NCBI GenBank assembly: GCA_002368155.1
Contig: AP018180.1
Location: 5,603,007 to 5,667,006 of the forward strand
From: Nostoc carneum NIES-2107
Lineage (GTDB): Bacteria > Cyanobacteriota > Cyanobacteriia > Cyanobacteriales > Nostocaceae
Direction: 5' to 3'
DNA length: 64,000 bases
The stretch's first letter is position 1; each line of letters starts with the position of its first letter. Under the pieces are notes generated by a model, which saw only the letters and a program-made list of their open reading frames with translations, searched no databases and was not told the DNA's origin. Shown here in pieces: positions 9,501-16,917 of this stretch. A program made the position numbers and the translations under genes.

Positions 9501-9814
9501 CAATCAGCAATCTGCTGTAATAATGTTGTTTTTCCTGCGCCTGGTTCACCGATAATCGCAATTCGCTTACCTTTACTTTTAGGCGTGTTCTTGTGTTTTA
9601 AAACCTCTTCCAGAAAGGCATCATGCTCAAATGTTTTGGTGATTTCTATTTCTTTGTACAGTTCTGATCCCTGTTCTGGAGAAACATCAACCTGACGCTT
9701 TGATGGTTTTTTACGCTCAACTAATCCCAGTGGTACGTAAACATCATCAACTTGCAGGGCGACACCTTCCGTTGATGTCAGAGGATTTGTAGTCAGCTTG
9801 CGCCGTTCTGCCAA
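6584..9814 (-). CDS. NACHT-type STAND ATPase with 14 C-terminal HEAT repeats (locus 1)
   Basis: Numbered from the TTG at 9814, this 1076-residue protein has a P-loop (GEPGAGKT, 89-96), a Walker B with acidic NACHT signature (VWLLLDGLDEM, about 167-176) and a winged-helix-like middle (FFHASFQEYFAAKAI). Fourteen HEAT-like repeats of about 35 residues follow, with the pattern AIAALVQLLQST, TRR-AA and LGKI. Proteins of this type are NLR-like sensors, several of which act in antiviral immunity. The family-typical stretch LTPDDWREICREILAERRKL lies partly upstream of the TTG, so the true N-terminus is further out. The frame is open back to the TGA of the upstream gene (9887-9889), with no ATG or GTG start and no ribosome binding site in between. 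Readthrough or coupling from the upstream gene is therefore likely. Confidence 0.9.
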   Translation of the reverse strand: MAERRKLTTNPLTSTEGVALQVDDVYVPLGLVERKKPSKRQVDVSPEQGSELYKEIEITKTFEHDAFLEEVLKHKNTPKSKGKRIAIIGEPGAGKTTLLQQIADWLSREIHQSIVIWVSLADLRGKELKAYLLESWLTQVAEKIGKAEVTKQLKDDFVTLFKQNHVWLLLDGLDEMSASSGNPLTEIARQFREAGAISQAQIVLTCRVNLWDGNSNTLDDFDTYRSLDFSYPEQVEKFIHKWFAANPEKGEQLCAALKESGKERIQDLVKNPLRLTLLCLNWQSGEGKLPDTQAGLYQQFVDDFYKWKKDEFAINSNQRQQLNLKLGELAKAAIDKEVTRFRLRQDFVSRFLGNVDDESSLLNLALNRGWLNQVGIDTNRKSVYAFFHASFQEYFAAKAIDNWHFFLNHVPNNPRQGTYRIFEPQWKQTILLWLGREEENLKWQKQQFINALVSFKDGCGKWNREDIDKGFYEYRAYFLAAAGIVEFKGSYRANEIVAQIVKWAIRSSIEEEAKSALQQTDRTKAIAALVQLLQSTSVDGYTRRQAADILGKIDPSNENAIAALVQLLQSTTLSDYTRSEAAGILQKIDPGNENAIAAFVQLLQSTSVSDETRRKAAGILQRIDPGNENTIAALVQLLQSTSVDDYTRRKAAGILQKIDPGNKNAIAALVQLLQSTSVDDYTRGEAADSLGRIGTGNGKVIAALVQLLQSTTVSDETRRQAADSLGTIDPGNENAIAALVQLLQSTTVYHYTRKKAAKSLGKIGTGNENAIAALVQLLQSTSVDGNTRYQAAESLEKIGTGNENAIAALVQLLQSTTDHYTRKKAAYILGTIDPGNENAIAALVQLLQSTTLSDETRREVAYSLGKIGTGNENAITVLVKLLQSTTLSDETRREAANSLGKIGTGNENAIAALVQLLQSTTVDYLTRMGAAFILAEIGTGNEKAIAALTAFVQLLQSTTVDDDIRRDAAGILETICTGNEKAITALVQKLQSTTVDDDNRRLAADSLGKIIQNNQHRSKVVKALSSYWQLDYEYYQLAWECAQKMHYADFYQAWHQHNVATRAIQSFKRILFTRTI

Positions 9815-9883
9815 TATTTCACGACAGATTTCACGCCAGTCATCGGGAGTTAACTTTGTCCCATCCTCCCTATCGGACGACTT

Positions 9884-9889
9884 TAGTCA
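9884..9889 (-). other. TGA-CTA junction between the two parts of STAND locus 1 (possible readthrough)
   Basis: The small gene ends AAC AAC TGA and the next codon is CTA in the same frame, leading without a stop into KSSDREDGTKLTPDDW and the NACHT protein. Readthrough would give a product of 1247 residues. UGA is the leakiest stop in bacteria, and UGA-CUA is a known readthrough context in other systems. Function here is inferred. Confidence 0.45.
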
Positions 9890-10327
9890 GTTGTTAAACG
9901 TGACTGGGGCGTTAAATTGATTTCCTTGGAAGACATTCTTAATCTCATCTGCTAACTTCGCATTGTTAACAACTGACGGGTGTGAGTTGATTTGTTCTAC
10001 TAGTTTTTGAATTTCTTTCCCCATCTCAGACTGACTATTGTTAGCGGCTGTTTCCACATCCACAACTGCTTGAGCAATTTCCGGGTCTTGTGCTGCTGCG
10101 GCTTGCAGTTCCAGCACTGCTTGACCATAATCTAATCTTTGGGTTTCATTGGCTTCTACAGCCGCAGTCAGCAATGGCAATTTATTCTTATTGCGGAGCT
10201 TTTCAATTAACTTGCCACTTTGCGTCCAAACCACATCACCAATGTTTTCGCCTACTTTCTCTAGTGGTTTAGTCAAAAGTATAGTCGCGATCGCAGTTAC
10301 CACAGCCGTCAGCGTCACAGGTTCCAT
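9887..10327 (-). CDS. Small hydrophobic-N-terminus protein, partner of the NACHT ATPase
   Basis: A 146-residue protein beginning MEPVTLTAVVTAIATILLTK, a hydrophobic helix that could enter a membrane, followed by KPLEKVGENIGDVVW and a long helical region rich in Ala, Glu and Gln. It ends NVFQGNQFNAPVTFNN, an Asn/Gln/aromatic tail like the amyloid-type signalling motifs reported beside bacterial NLR genes. The downstream NACHT frame is the same reading frame, separated only by this gene's TGA. Together they look like effector domain, signalling motif and ATPase of one ancestral polypeptide. The function (membrane-damaging effector or adaptor) is inferred from layout. An analogous gene lies at 46164-46595. 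Confidence 0.75.
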   Translation of the reverse strand: MEPVTLTAVVTAIATILLTKPLEKVGENIGDVVWTQSGKLIEKLRNKNKLPLLTAAVEANETQRLDYGQAVLELQAAAAQDPEIAQAVVDVETAANNSQSEMGKEIQKLVEQINSHPSVVNNAKLADEIKNVFQGNQFNAPVTFNN

Positions 10328-10656
10328 ATACTCAGTAATAATAACTATATATAAAAATTAATTTAATCTATTTTTTGCTATCTATCTGCCAGTAACAGCA
10401 GGGTGCTAATTGTAATATGACTTGGCTTTTAAGATAAGTGGGAAAAGGTGAAAGGGAAAGGGGAAAAGGAATTAAATTACTTAGTGTCACTTAATAGCAG
10501 GTTGTACGCCGCCAATACCCCTACTGCTCAGAAAAAAACAATTACCCAATCCCCAATCCCCAATCCCCAATCCCCAATCCCCATTCCCCATTCCCCCTTT
10601 TTCTTGCGATAATTCCAAGGGGCACGCGCTTTAAACAGGTTAGTCAAGGGGAGATA
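10328..10656. other. Intergenic region between divergent genes, with a heptamer repeat block
   Basis: Spacer between STAND locus 1 and the CPBP protease. A CCCCAAT heptamer block occupies about 10544-10597 and ends in CCCCATT variants. A purine-rich run (GGGAAAAGGTGAAAGGGAAA) lies at 10440-10460. No gene was found. Confidence 0.7.
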
Positions 10657-12231
10657 ATGACTATTAAACGGTTGGGTTTAATTGGGTTGACGCTGATTTC
10701 GTTGTTGTTGTGCGGCTTGTCTTTATTTGGCAGTTGGCAAGAACCCCAGTTTCAAAGTCGTTTGGAGTTGTACCAAACAAATTTGGCGCTGCAAGCACAA
10801 GCTTGGCAACCAGAAGAGAGCAGCAAAGAAAATTTACAAGTGGTTCGTGAAACCATACTGGGTGAGGAACCTCTGGAAAATGCTGCCAAGCAATATCAAG
10901 ATGCACGGAAATCGGTGCAAACCAATTTGGAGAAAGCTAAAACTCAACTGGAAAAACTGCGTTCTCCATCTGTTAACACTCCCGCACCGTCTAAACCTTT
11001 ACCAGAAACTCGTCCCGGAGAAAATCCCGCTAACCCACAAGAGCAACAGTTGCAGCAGTCCTTAAAGCAACTGCAAAAATTATCGGCGGAATTAGATTTA
11101 CGTCTGGGAATTTTACAAGCACAGCAGGGAAAGACTGAGACAGCAATTAAGACTTGGGATGATGTCCAGCAACGCTCAGATATTAATCCCGAATTTCCCG
11201 ACACTTCTGCGGTGTTAATCGGATTGTGGAGTAATCCTCCCCGTCTGCTCCCCAATGCTCAACAGTTGATTCAAAAAAATTTAGATGGTTGGTTTCGTGC
11301 TACTGCATTGGTGCAACTATACCAACTTCAGCAACGTCCCGATGCACTGGCGACCGTGAAAGCAGCACAACAAGAAGCTGCGGCTCAAGCTGTCGTGAAG
11401 TTAGCGGTGATTGGGATCATCCCCACCTTGGCAGCTGTCATTGGGATAGTACTGCTAATTGCAGTACTGGTGCAATATTTGGTGAAGGGAAAAGCCGCTT
11501 TACTAGCTCAAAATGCTGATGTAGCTTGGTCAACTCCTTGGGGTGGTGAAACGATTCTCCAAGTTTTTGTCATCGGCTTTTTCTTGATGGGGCAAGTTTT
11601 TGTGCCTTTAATATTATCCCTGCTCCCCTTCTCCTTGAGTGGTGGTGATGTGCGCTTTCAGGCTTTCTCGGTTTTGCTGCGTTATATTATCGTCGCATCA
11701 GGCGCACTAGCAGTACTATATTTATCGATTAAGCGCTTTTTCCCACTACCCGAATACTGGTTTCGCTTTAATCTCCGCAGTAATTGGTTTTTATGGGGAT
11801 TAGGTGGCTATTGCGCCGCTTTACCGATAGTAGTAGTCGTCTCTTTGATTAATCAACAGCTATGGCAAGGACAGGGTGGTAGTAATCCCCTGCTACAGCT
11901 GGCATTAGAAAGTCAAGATACTGTAGCACTAGGAATATTTTTTATCACAGCTGCGATCGCAGCTCCTGTTTTTGAAGAAATTCTCTTCCGCGGCTTCTTG
12001 TTACCTTCCCTGACTCGTTACCTTCCTGTGTGGGGATCAATTCTGTTAAGTAGCTTGCTATTTGCGGCTGCTCACCTCAGCTTGTCGGAAATTCTCCCCC
12101 TGACAGCCTTGGGGATCGTCTTAGGTGTAGTCTACACGCGATCGCGTAACCTCCTAGCACCGATGCTCCTTCACAGTCTTTGGAATAGTGGCACTCTACT
12201 CAGTTTGTTTATTCTAGGTAGCGGTAATTAA
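10657..12231 (+). CDS. CPBP (CAAX/Abi) family intramembrane glutamic protease
   Basis: A 524-residue membrane protein. An N-terminal membrane anchor (about residues 5-25) is followed by a long soluble, Gln-rich helical domain (30-240) and then several transmembrane segments. The CPBP signature is clear: EE-x3-R at E440, E441 and R445 (VFEEILFRGFLLPSL), a later LFAAAHLSL motif and the final PMLLHSLWNSG with His and Asn. These residues build the active site in Rce1-like proteases. Cyanobacterial members are poorly characterised. A good ribosome binding site (GGGGAGA) precedes the ATG. The soluble N-terminal domain is longer than in minimal CPBP proteins and may recognise partners. Confidence 0.9.
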   Translation: MTIKRLGLIGLTLISLLLCGLSLFGSWQEPQFQSRLELYQTNLALQAQAWQPEESSKENLQVVRETILGEEPLENAAKQYQDARKSVQTNLEKAKTQLEKLRSPSVNTPAPSKPLPETRPGENPANPQEQQLQQSLKQLQKLSAELDLRLGILQAQQGKTETAIKTWDDVQQRSDINPEFPDTSAVLIGLWSNPPRLLPNAQQLIQKNLDGWFRATALVQLYQLQQRPDALATVKAAQQEAAAQAVVKLAVIGIIPTLAAVIGIVLLIAVLVQYLVKGKAALLAQNADVAWSTPWGGETILQVFVIGFFLMGQVFVPLILSLLPFSLSGGDVRFQAFSVLLRYIIVASGALAVLYLSIKRFFPLPEYWFRFNLRSNWFLWGLGGYCAALPIVVVVSLINQQLWQGQGGSNPLLQLALESQDTVALGIFFITAAIAAPVFEEILFRGFLLPSLTRYLPVWGSILLSSLLFAAAHLSLSEILPLTALGIVLGVVYTRSRNLLAPMLLHSLWNSGTLLSLFILGSGN

Positions 12232-12361
12232 TTATACGTAAATTCACGGTTGCCGAAGCAGAAAAATATTTGCTTTCATCTCCATATATGGCAATAATAT
12301 ATGACAATCATTGCGGCTATAAAGCCAGCTACAGACTAGAGAAGAGAAGCTAGAACTAGAC

Positions 12362-12485
12362 AATACTAATCGGTTAAGCGTTTTGAACTCAAAATAGCTT
12401 TTGGGAAAAAGGTTAAAGGGTAAGGGTGAAAGGTTGTTTCTTTCCCTTGAACCATTCCCCTTTTTCCCCTTAACCGAAAAGTATT
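12362..12485. mobile_element. MITE-like palindromic element, AATACT...CGGTTAA family (copy A)
   Basis: The left end AATACTAATCGGTTAA and right end TTAACCGAAAAGTATT are inverted repeats with two mismatches, 124 bp apart. The interior is a purine-rich arm (AAAGGGTAAGGGTGAAAGG) facing a pyrimidine-rich arm, so the whole can fold into one hairpin. Related copies lie at 51798-51914 and, inverted, at 58381-58482; a diverged copy is near 13098-13215. Confidence 0.75.
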
Positions 12486-13377
12486 GAGAGGCTAGAGATT
12501 AAGTACGAGTATTTTTGACTCGATACTTAGCACTTTTCTCAGTCAGTATTTACCATCAATAAATGCTATTTTTAGGGTCAATATTGCTGGTGGTACAAAC
12601 CACTTAAGCAATACCAAAAAATACATAGTAAATTTCTAGAGTGACATTGAGTCACCTCTAAGCCATATCAGCCCTTGTAGAGATGGGGATTAGCTTCCCA
12701 AGAATTCTGTTTCAGAATGTTTGGGAAAGCAGCTAGCAGTGATTGATGAGTTTTTGCACAATCTACTTCCATGTATTTTGGTAGTAGAAAAATTGTTTCT
12801 TGTGTGTGGGAAGATGCCTATACTGGTACTTTCTATAAAGTTTCCGTTAAATATATCCTCATCATTGCAGCCATATCCAAAAAATTCCGGACATAAAACT
12901 GATGAACTTGTAAATAGGGGTATTCCAACATAGGGGTATTTGCTGATAATTGAAAGTGAATTCTCCTCAAGAGAAAAATTCACCGAAGATTTGGCAAAAC
13001 TCATCTGTTGAAATTTGTCGCCTAAAGATACAAGAGTCAATCAGCTATCGAAGCACGATATAGTTCCAGACAATATCAAATAACCTCTGTTTCAAAAGTA
13101 CTCGATTCAACATTTTGAACAGAAAGTTTAATTTGGGTAAAAAATTTAAGGGTGATGGTTAAAGCTTTTACTTTTCCTTTTTATCCTTATCTTTAACCCT
13201 TAACCATTATGCTGACGATTCCTCAGGTATCGTGACAATTTGGTTATGCTTATTTATCTAAATTAGAGCTTTTTCGTTAGGGAAAGTAAAAATATATTTC
13301 CTCAGTGAATATATTTACTACTTTTCTGAAAGAATCATTTAAAATTACCCCCTATTTCTCCAGGAGCAGCAGTCAAT
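12486..13377. other. Intergenic region with a diverged palindromic repeat, no supported gene
   Basis: About 0.9 kb of AT-rich DNA. At 13098-13215 lies a degenerate relative of the AATACT/CGGTTAA element (GTACTCGATTCAACATTTTG ... TTTAACCCTTAACCATTATG). A 116-residue minus-strand frame at 12690-13040 has no family-like features, so I do not call it. A ribosome binding site (CTCCAGGAGCAG) lies just ahead of the next gene. Confidence 0.6.
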
Positions 13378-13653
13378 ATGGCAAATCTCAACTCCAGCCA
13401 AGCGAACAAACAACTGATCGCTGGTTACTGTGGCATTATTTTCGGTGGTTTTGGAGTACATAAGTTTATTCTCGGTTATGCTCCAGAAGGCTTCATTATG
13501 CTAGTTATCACAGTAGTCGGCGGTACTTTTACCTACGGCTTTACTTTGTTAATAATGCAACTTATAGGCTTGATTGAAGGCATGATTTACTTAAACAAGT
13601 CTCAAGAAGAATTTGTAGACACTTATTTTGTAAATAAGCAGGGCTGGTTTTAG
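13378..13653 (+). CDS. TM2 domain-containing membrane protein
   Basis: A 91-residue protein with two transmembrane helices (about 14-34 and 38-66) joined by a tight turn. The TM2 signature is seen in KQLIAGYCGIIFGGFGVHKF and LGYAPEGFIMLVITVVGG. The family is widespread and mostly of unknown function. The ATG at 13378 has a close AGGAGCAG ribosome binding site. A strong hairpin follows, so this is probably a single-gene transcript. Confidence 0.88.
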   Translation: MANLNSSQANKQLIAGYCGIIFGGFGVHKFILGYAPEGFIMLVITVVGGTFTYGFTLLIMQLIGLIEGMIYLNKSQEEFVDTYFVNKQGWF

Positions 13654-13735
13654 ATTTATAGCTCACAATCTAACTGATATTTCAGGCTATGTAAGCTAAA
13701 TGCATATACAAATCCTAAATCATGCATAAATATTG

Positions 13736-13768
13736 AGATAACCGACTTTTATAAAAAGTCGGTTATCT
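13736..13768. terminator. Perfect 15-bp hairpin downstream of the TM2 gene
   Basis: AGATAACCGACTTTT pairs perfectly with AAAAGTCGGTTATCT across a 3-nt loop. It lies 83 nt after the TM2 stop and 76 nt before the next small gene. There is no clear T-run outside the stem; the stem itself ends in T4/A4, so it could act in either direction. Confidence 0.6.
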
Positions 13769-13843
13769 GAAAACAATCGATATCATCAATAAAATAAATT
13801 TTCTGCAAACAACTCTATATATTTACATTTTATATCTACTACT

Positions 13844-14014
13844 ATGCTCAACATCAAACAACAAAAACTTTCGTTAGCCTTTTTCTTGCTAGTTGGTGCT
13901 GCATATTTCATCACTATGTCGAATCTAGAGATAAACTATTTTTTAAAAAGCCTAATTGCTTTTCTGCCTATCCAAATTGCAGCAGTAGTCTATGTATCTT
14001 ATAAGAATTGGTAA
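13844..14014 (+). CDS. Small two-helix membrane protein (56 residues)
   Basis: The frame runs from ATG at 13844 (MLNIKQQKLSLAFFLLVGAA) to TAA at 14012. It encodes two hydrophobic segments (about 9-24 and 36-51) separated by a short polar loop and ending YVSYKNW. It follows the TM2 gene, so an accessory membrane role is possible, but I do not recognise it. The Trp codon and stop (TGGTAA) already form part of the TAATTGG heptamer array that follows, so the repeat may have set the present C-terminus. Confidence 0.5.
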   Translation: MLNIKQQKLSLAFFLLVGAAYFITMSNLEINYFLKSLIAFLPIQIAAVVYVSYKNW

Positions 14015-14126
14015 TTGGTAATTGGTAATTGGTAATTGGTAATTTATAAATTCATTTATTATCCCCCTCATCTCCCCAGTCCCCAATCCCTAGTCCCCAA
14101 TCCCCAATCCCCAATCCCCAACCCCT
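14011..14126. repeat. Heptamer repeats TAATTGG and CCCCAAT
   Basis: Five tandem TAATTGG units start in the stop codon of the small membrane gene (14011-14045). A separate CCCCAAT/CCCTAGT block occupies about 14077-14126. No gene lies between here and the P-type ATPase. Confidence 0.85.
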
Positions 14127-14239
14127 TGTTTAAATTTATCTGCGACAAGCAGTCTTAGTTCAAAATTTCGCCTACCCTCAAATTAGGACGCTTGTAATGA
14201 GCGTTGAAAATTTGCAGCGAATTTAACTAAACTCTTGCC

Positions 14240-16705
14240 ATGCAACTTGTTCCCAAAACGAATCTCACCCCAGAAATGATGCCCATTACAGAGAAAATAA
14301 TTCTGGATGTTGGGGGCATGAAGTGTGCTGGGTGTGTGAAAGCAGTAGAAAGGCAGCTAACTCAACATCCAGGAGTCAAGAGTGCCTGTGTAAACCTGGC
14401 GACTGAGGTCGCAGTTGTAGAGTCAGAAGTGGGTGTAGTGGATGCTGAACAATTGGCAAAGCATTTGAGTGCCAATGGCTTCCCTACTCAGCCTCGAACA
14501 GCTGCCAGCGCATCAACTAGAGAAGATCCAGAAGCACGTCAGCAGCGAGAAATGCACTCTGCACTCAAGCAATTATTAGTTGCTGGCTTGCTATTAGTTT
14601 TGTCAGCAATTGGGCATTTTGGTACGATTAGCGGGTCAAATCTGCCAATTTTAAATAACATCTGGTTCCATTGTGGACTAGCAACAGTGGCGATACTATT
14701 TCCCGGTCGCCCAATTTTAGTTGATGGCTGGCTAGGCTGGCGGCGAAATGCGCCCAACATGAATACTTTGATCGGCTTGGGAACGTTAACAGCCTATACA
14801 GCCAGTTTGGTGGCGCTACTATTCCCGCAAATGGGTTGGGAGTGCTTCTTTGATGAACCAGTGATGATGTTAGGCTTCATTCTTTTAGGGCGGACATTAG
14901 AACAACAAGCCAGAGGTCGTGCTGCGGCAGCATTTCGGCAACTGCTAGCCTTACAGCCACAGATAGCGCGGTTGATTGCTAATGCTGAGAAAATTGGGCA
15001 AGATGGTGCAGGTCGAGATGTGGTTATCGGTTCTACTAGCATCGAGATTCCTGCCGAACAGGTGCGAGTAGGTGAATGGTTACAGATATTGCCTGGTGAT
15101 AAAATCCCCGTTGACGGTGAGGTGCGGTGGGGACAAACCACAGTTGATGAGTCCATGCTGACAGGGGAAGCTGTACCAGTAATTAAGCAACCTGGAGATT
15201 TTGTTACAGCCGGTACTATTAATCAATCAGGCGCGATCGCAATTCAAGCTACCCGTACAGGTAGCGATACCACACTAGCCCATATTGTCGCCCTGGTGGA
15301 AGATGCTCAAACCCGGAAAGCACCTGTTCAAAAATTAGCTGATACGGTAGCTGGTTACTTTACCTACGGTGTCTTAGCAGCCGCTTCATTAACCTTTATC
15401 TTTTGGTACTTCTTAGGTGTTCACATCTGGCCAGATATTGCCATGTCAACCAGCATGGAAATGGCCCACCACTCGCCACTCAGCACTCAGCATTTAGCAC
15501 TCAGCACTCATTATTCTCCACTCCTGATCAGCTTAAAATTAGCGATCGCAGTTATGGTGGTGGCTTGTCCTTGTGCTTTGGGTTTGGCTACACCTACAGC
15601 CATTTTGGTTGGGACTGGTTTAGGCGCAGAACGGGGTTTGTTAATCAAAGGCGGTGACGTTTTGGAACGCGTTCACCAGCTAGATACAGTAGTCTTTGAT
15701 AAAACAGGCACGTTAACTACAGGTAATCCCACTGTTACAGATTGTCTGCTAATTGAAGAAGTAGCCTCTGAGGGCGAATCTTCCGTAGTAACTGATCCCC
15801 AATCCCTCCTGCAATTTGCTGCGGCTGTAGAAAGCGGCACATACCATCCTCTTGCTAAAGCCATTCTGCAGGAAGCACAGCGACAAGAATTAACTATCCC
15901 TGAGGCTGTAGATTTTCACACAGAACCCGGACTAGGTGTATCGGCTGTAGTCCAGGGTAAAAATGTCCTGTTGGGAAATTGGGAATGGCTGAGTTGGCAC
16001 GGAATTGCCATTAGTGAGACTGCACAACAGTTAAGCCAAAAATTAGCCGCAGAGGGTAAAACAGTTGTTTGTGTGGCAGTAGGCGGGATTTTAACCGGAA
16101 TTATTGGCGTTGCTGATACCCTGAGACCAGATGCCAAAGCTACAGTCGATAAATTACGCCAGATGGGTTTACGGGTGATGTTACTTAGTGGCGATCGCCA
16201 AGAAGCAGCAAGTGCGATCGGTAAACAACTGGGACTAAGTAACGATGATGTGATTGCTGGTGTTCCCCCCAGCAAAAAAGCTGCTGCAATCCAATCCCTG
16301 CAAACTGGCGAAATGACGCACAACTCCAAACCACAAGCTATTGTGGCAATGGTGGGAGACGGAATTAATGATGCACCTGCTTTATCGCAAGCAGATGTGG
16401 GAATTGCTTTATATTCAGGTTCCGATGTGGCGATGGAAACTGCTGCTATTGTATTAATGCGCGATCGCCTCAGCGATGTTGTGGAATCAATTCACCTCAG
16501 CCGTGCCACATTCAACAAAATCCGTCAGAATTTATTCTGGGCTTTTGCATATAATACAATTGGTATTCCCTTAGCAGCAGGTGTTTTGTTACCAAGTTTG
16601 GGTTTTCTCCTTAGCCCATCTGGTGCCGCCGCATTAATGGCATTCAGCTCAGTTAGTGTTGTTAGTAACTCAGTTTTATTACGGCGTTTGGCTCATCGAC
16701 CGTAA
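14240..16705 (+). CDS. Copper-type P1B ATPase (CtaA/PacS-like)
   Basis: An 821-residue heavy-metal transporting P-type ATPase. The N-terminal metal-binding domain has GGMKCAGC with C29 and C32. The actuator TGEA motif follows, then the membrane CPC motif (443-445, ACPCALGLATP), the phosphorylated Asp487 in DKTGTLT and the hinge GDGINDAP. CPC with a CxxC domain fits Cu(I) transport. In cyanobacteria CtaA (import towards the thylakoid pathway) and PacS (thylakoid) are the two such pumps, and the GGMKCAGCV wording leans to CtaA, but I would not assign it firmly. A start at the second Met cluster (MPITEKI) is also plausible. Residues about 408-429, between a membrane helix and the CPC helix, are encoded by a CTCAGCA-type repeat absorbed in frame. 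Confidence 0.93.
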   Translation: MQLVPKTNLTPEMMPITEKIILDVGGMKCAGCVKAVERQLTQHPGVKSACVNLATEVAVVESEVGVVDAEQLAKHLSANGFPTQPRTAASASTREDPEARQQREMHSALKQLLVAGLLLVLSAIGHFGTISGSNLPILNNIWFHCGLATVAILFPGRPILVDGWLGWRRNAPNMNTLIGLGTLTAYTASLVALLFPQMGWECFFDEPVMMLGFILLGRTLEQQARGRAAAAFRQLLALQPQIARLIANAEKIGQDGAGRDVVIGSTSIEIPAEQVRVGEWLQILPGDKIPVDGEVRWGQTTVDESMLTGEAVPVIKQPGDFVTAGTINQSGAIAIQATRTGSDTTLAHIVALVEDAQTRKAPVQKLADTVAGYFTYGVLAAASLTFIFWYFLGVHIWPDIAMSTSMEMAHHSPLSTQHLALSTHYSPLLISLKLAIAVMVVACPCALGLATPTAILVGTGLGAERGLLIKGGDVLERVHQLDTVVFDKTGTLTTGNPTVTDCLLIEEVASEGESSVVTDPQSLLQFAAAVESGTYHPLAKAILQEAQRQELTIPEAVDFHTEPGLGVSAVVQGKNVLLGNWEWLSWHGIAISETAQQLSQKLAAEGKTVVCVAVGGILTGIIGVADTLRPDAKATVDKLRQMGLRVMLLSGDRQEAASAIGKQLGLSNDDVIAGVPPSKKAAAIQSLQTGEMTHNSKPQAIVAMVGDGINDAPALSQADVGIALYSGSDVAMETAAIVLMRDRLSDVVESIHLSRATFNKIRQNLFWAFAYNTIGIPLAAGVLLPSLGFLLSPSGAAALMAFSSVSVVSNSVLLRRLAHRP
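15470..15524. repeat. ACTCAGC heptamer repeat inside the P-ATPase coding sequence
   Basis: Tandem variants of CACTCAGCACTCAGCATTTA encode HSPLSTQHLALSTHYSPL in the loop before the CPC helix. The frame is kept. This wording is a common intergenic repeat in Nostocales. Confidence 0.75.
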
Positions 16706-16831
16706 ATTTCTTTTAGGAGATAATACTCTCAACTCAATCGTAATTCTGCCTTTCTCGGCAGATTTAACTAATCATCAGGATTGATGCATCTACCACATCT
16801 GTTGAGAATCTTCCTAAAATGAAAGTAACAG

Positions 16832-16855
16832 GAGTAGAAGAGTAATATTCTACTC
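16832..16855. promoter_or_regulatory. Inverted repeat upstream of the FHA gene
   Basis: GAGTAGAA and TTCTACTC form a perfect 8-bp inverted repeat around an 8-nt spacer, 62 nt before the FHA start and 127 nt after the ATPase stop. It could be an operator or a weak terminator; the sequence does not decide. Confidence 0.35.
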
Positions 16856-16917
16856 TATCGAGTCAAAATGCACTTAAATGCTTATTAAAGCAGTACCACA
16901 GACTGTAATGCGTAATA

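Noticed and set aside
12690-13040. 116-residue minus frame in the spacer before the TM2 gene
   Set aside because: Composition is not protein-like, it has no start signal, and nearby DNA is repeat-rich.
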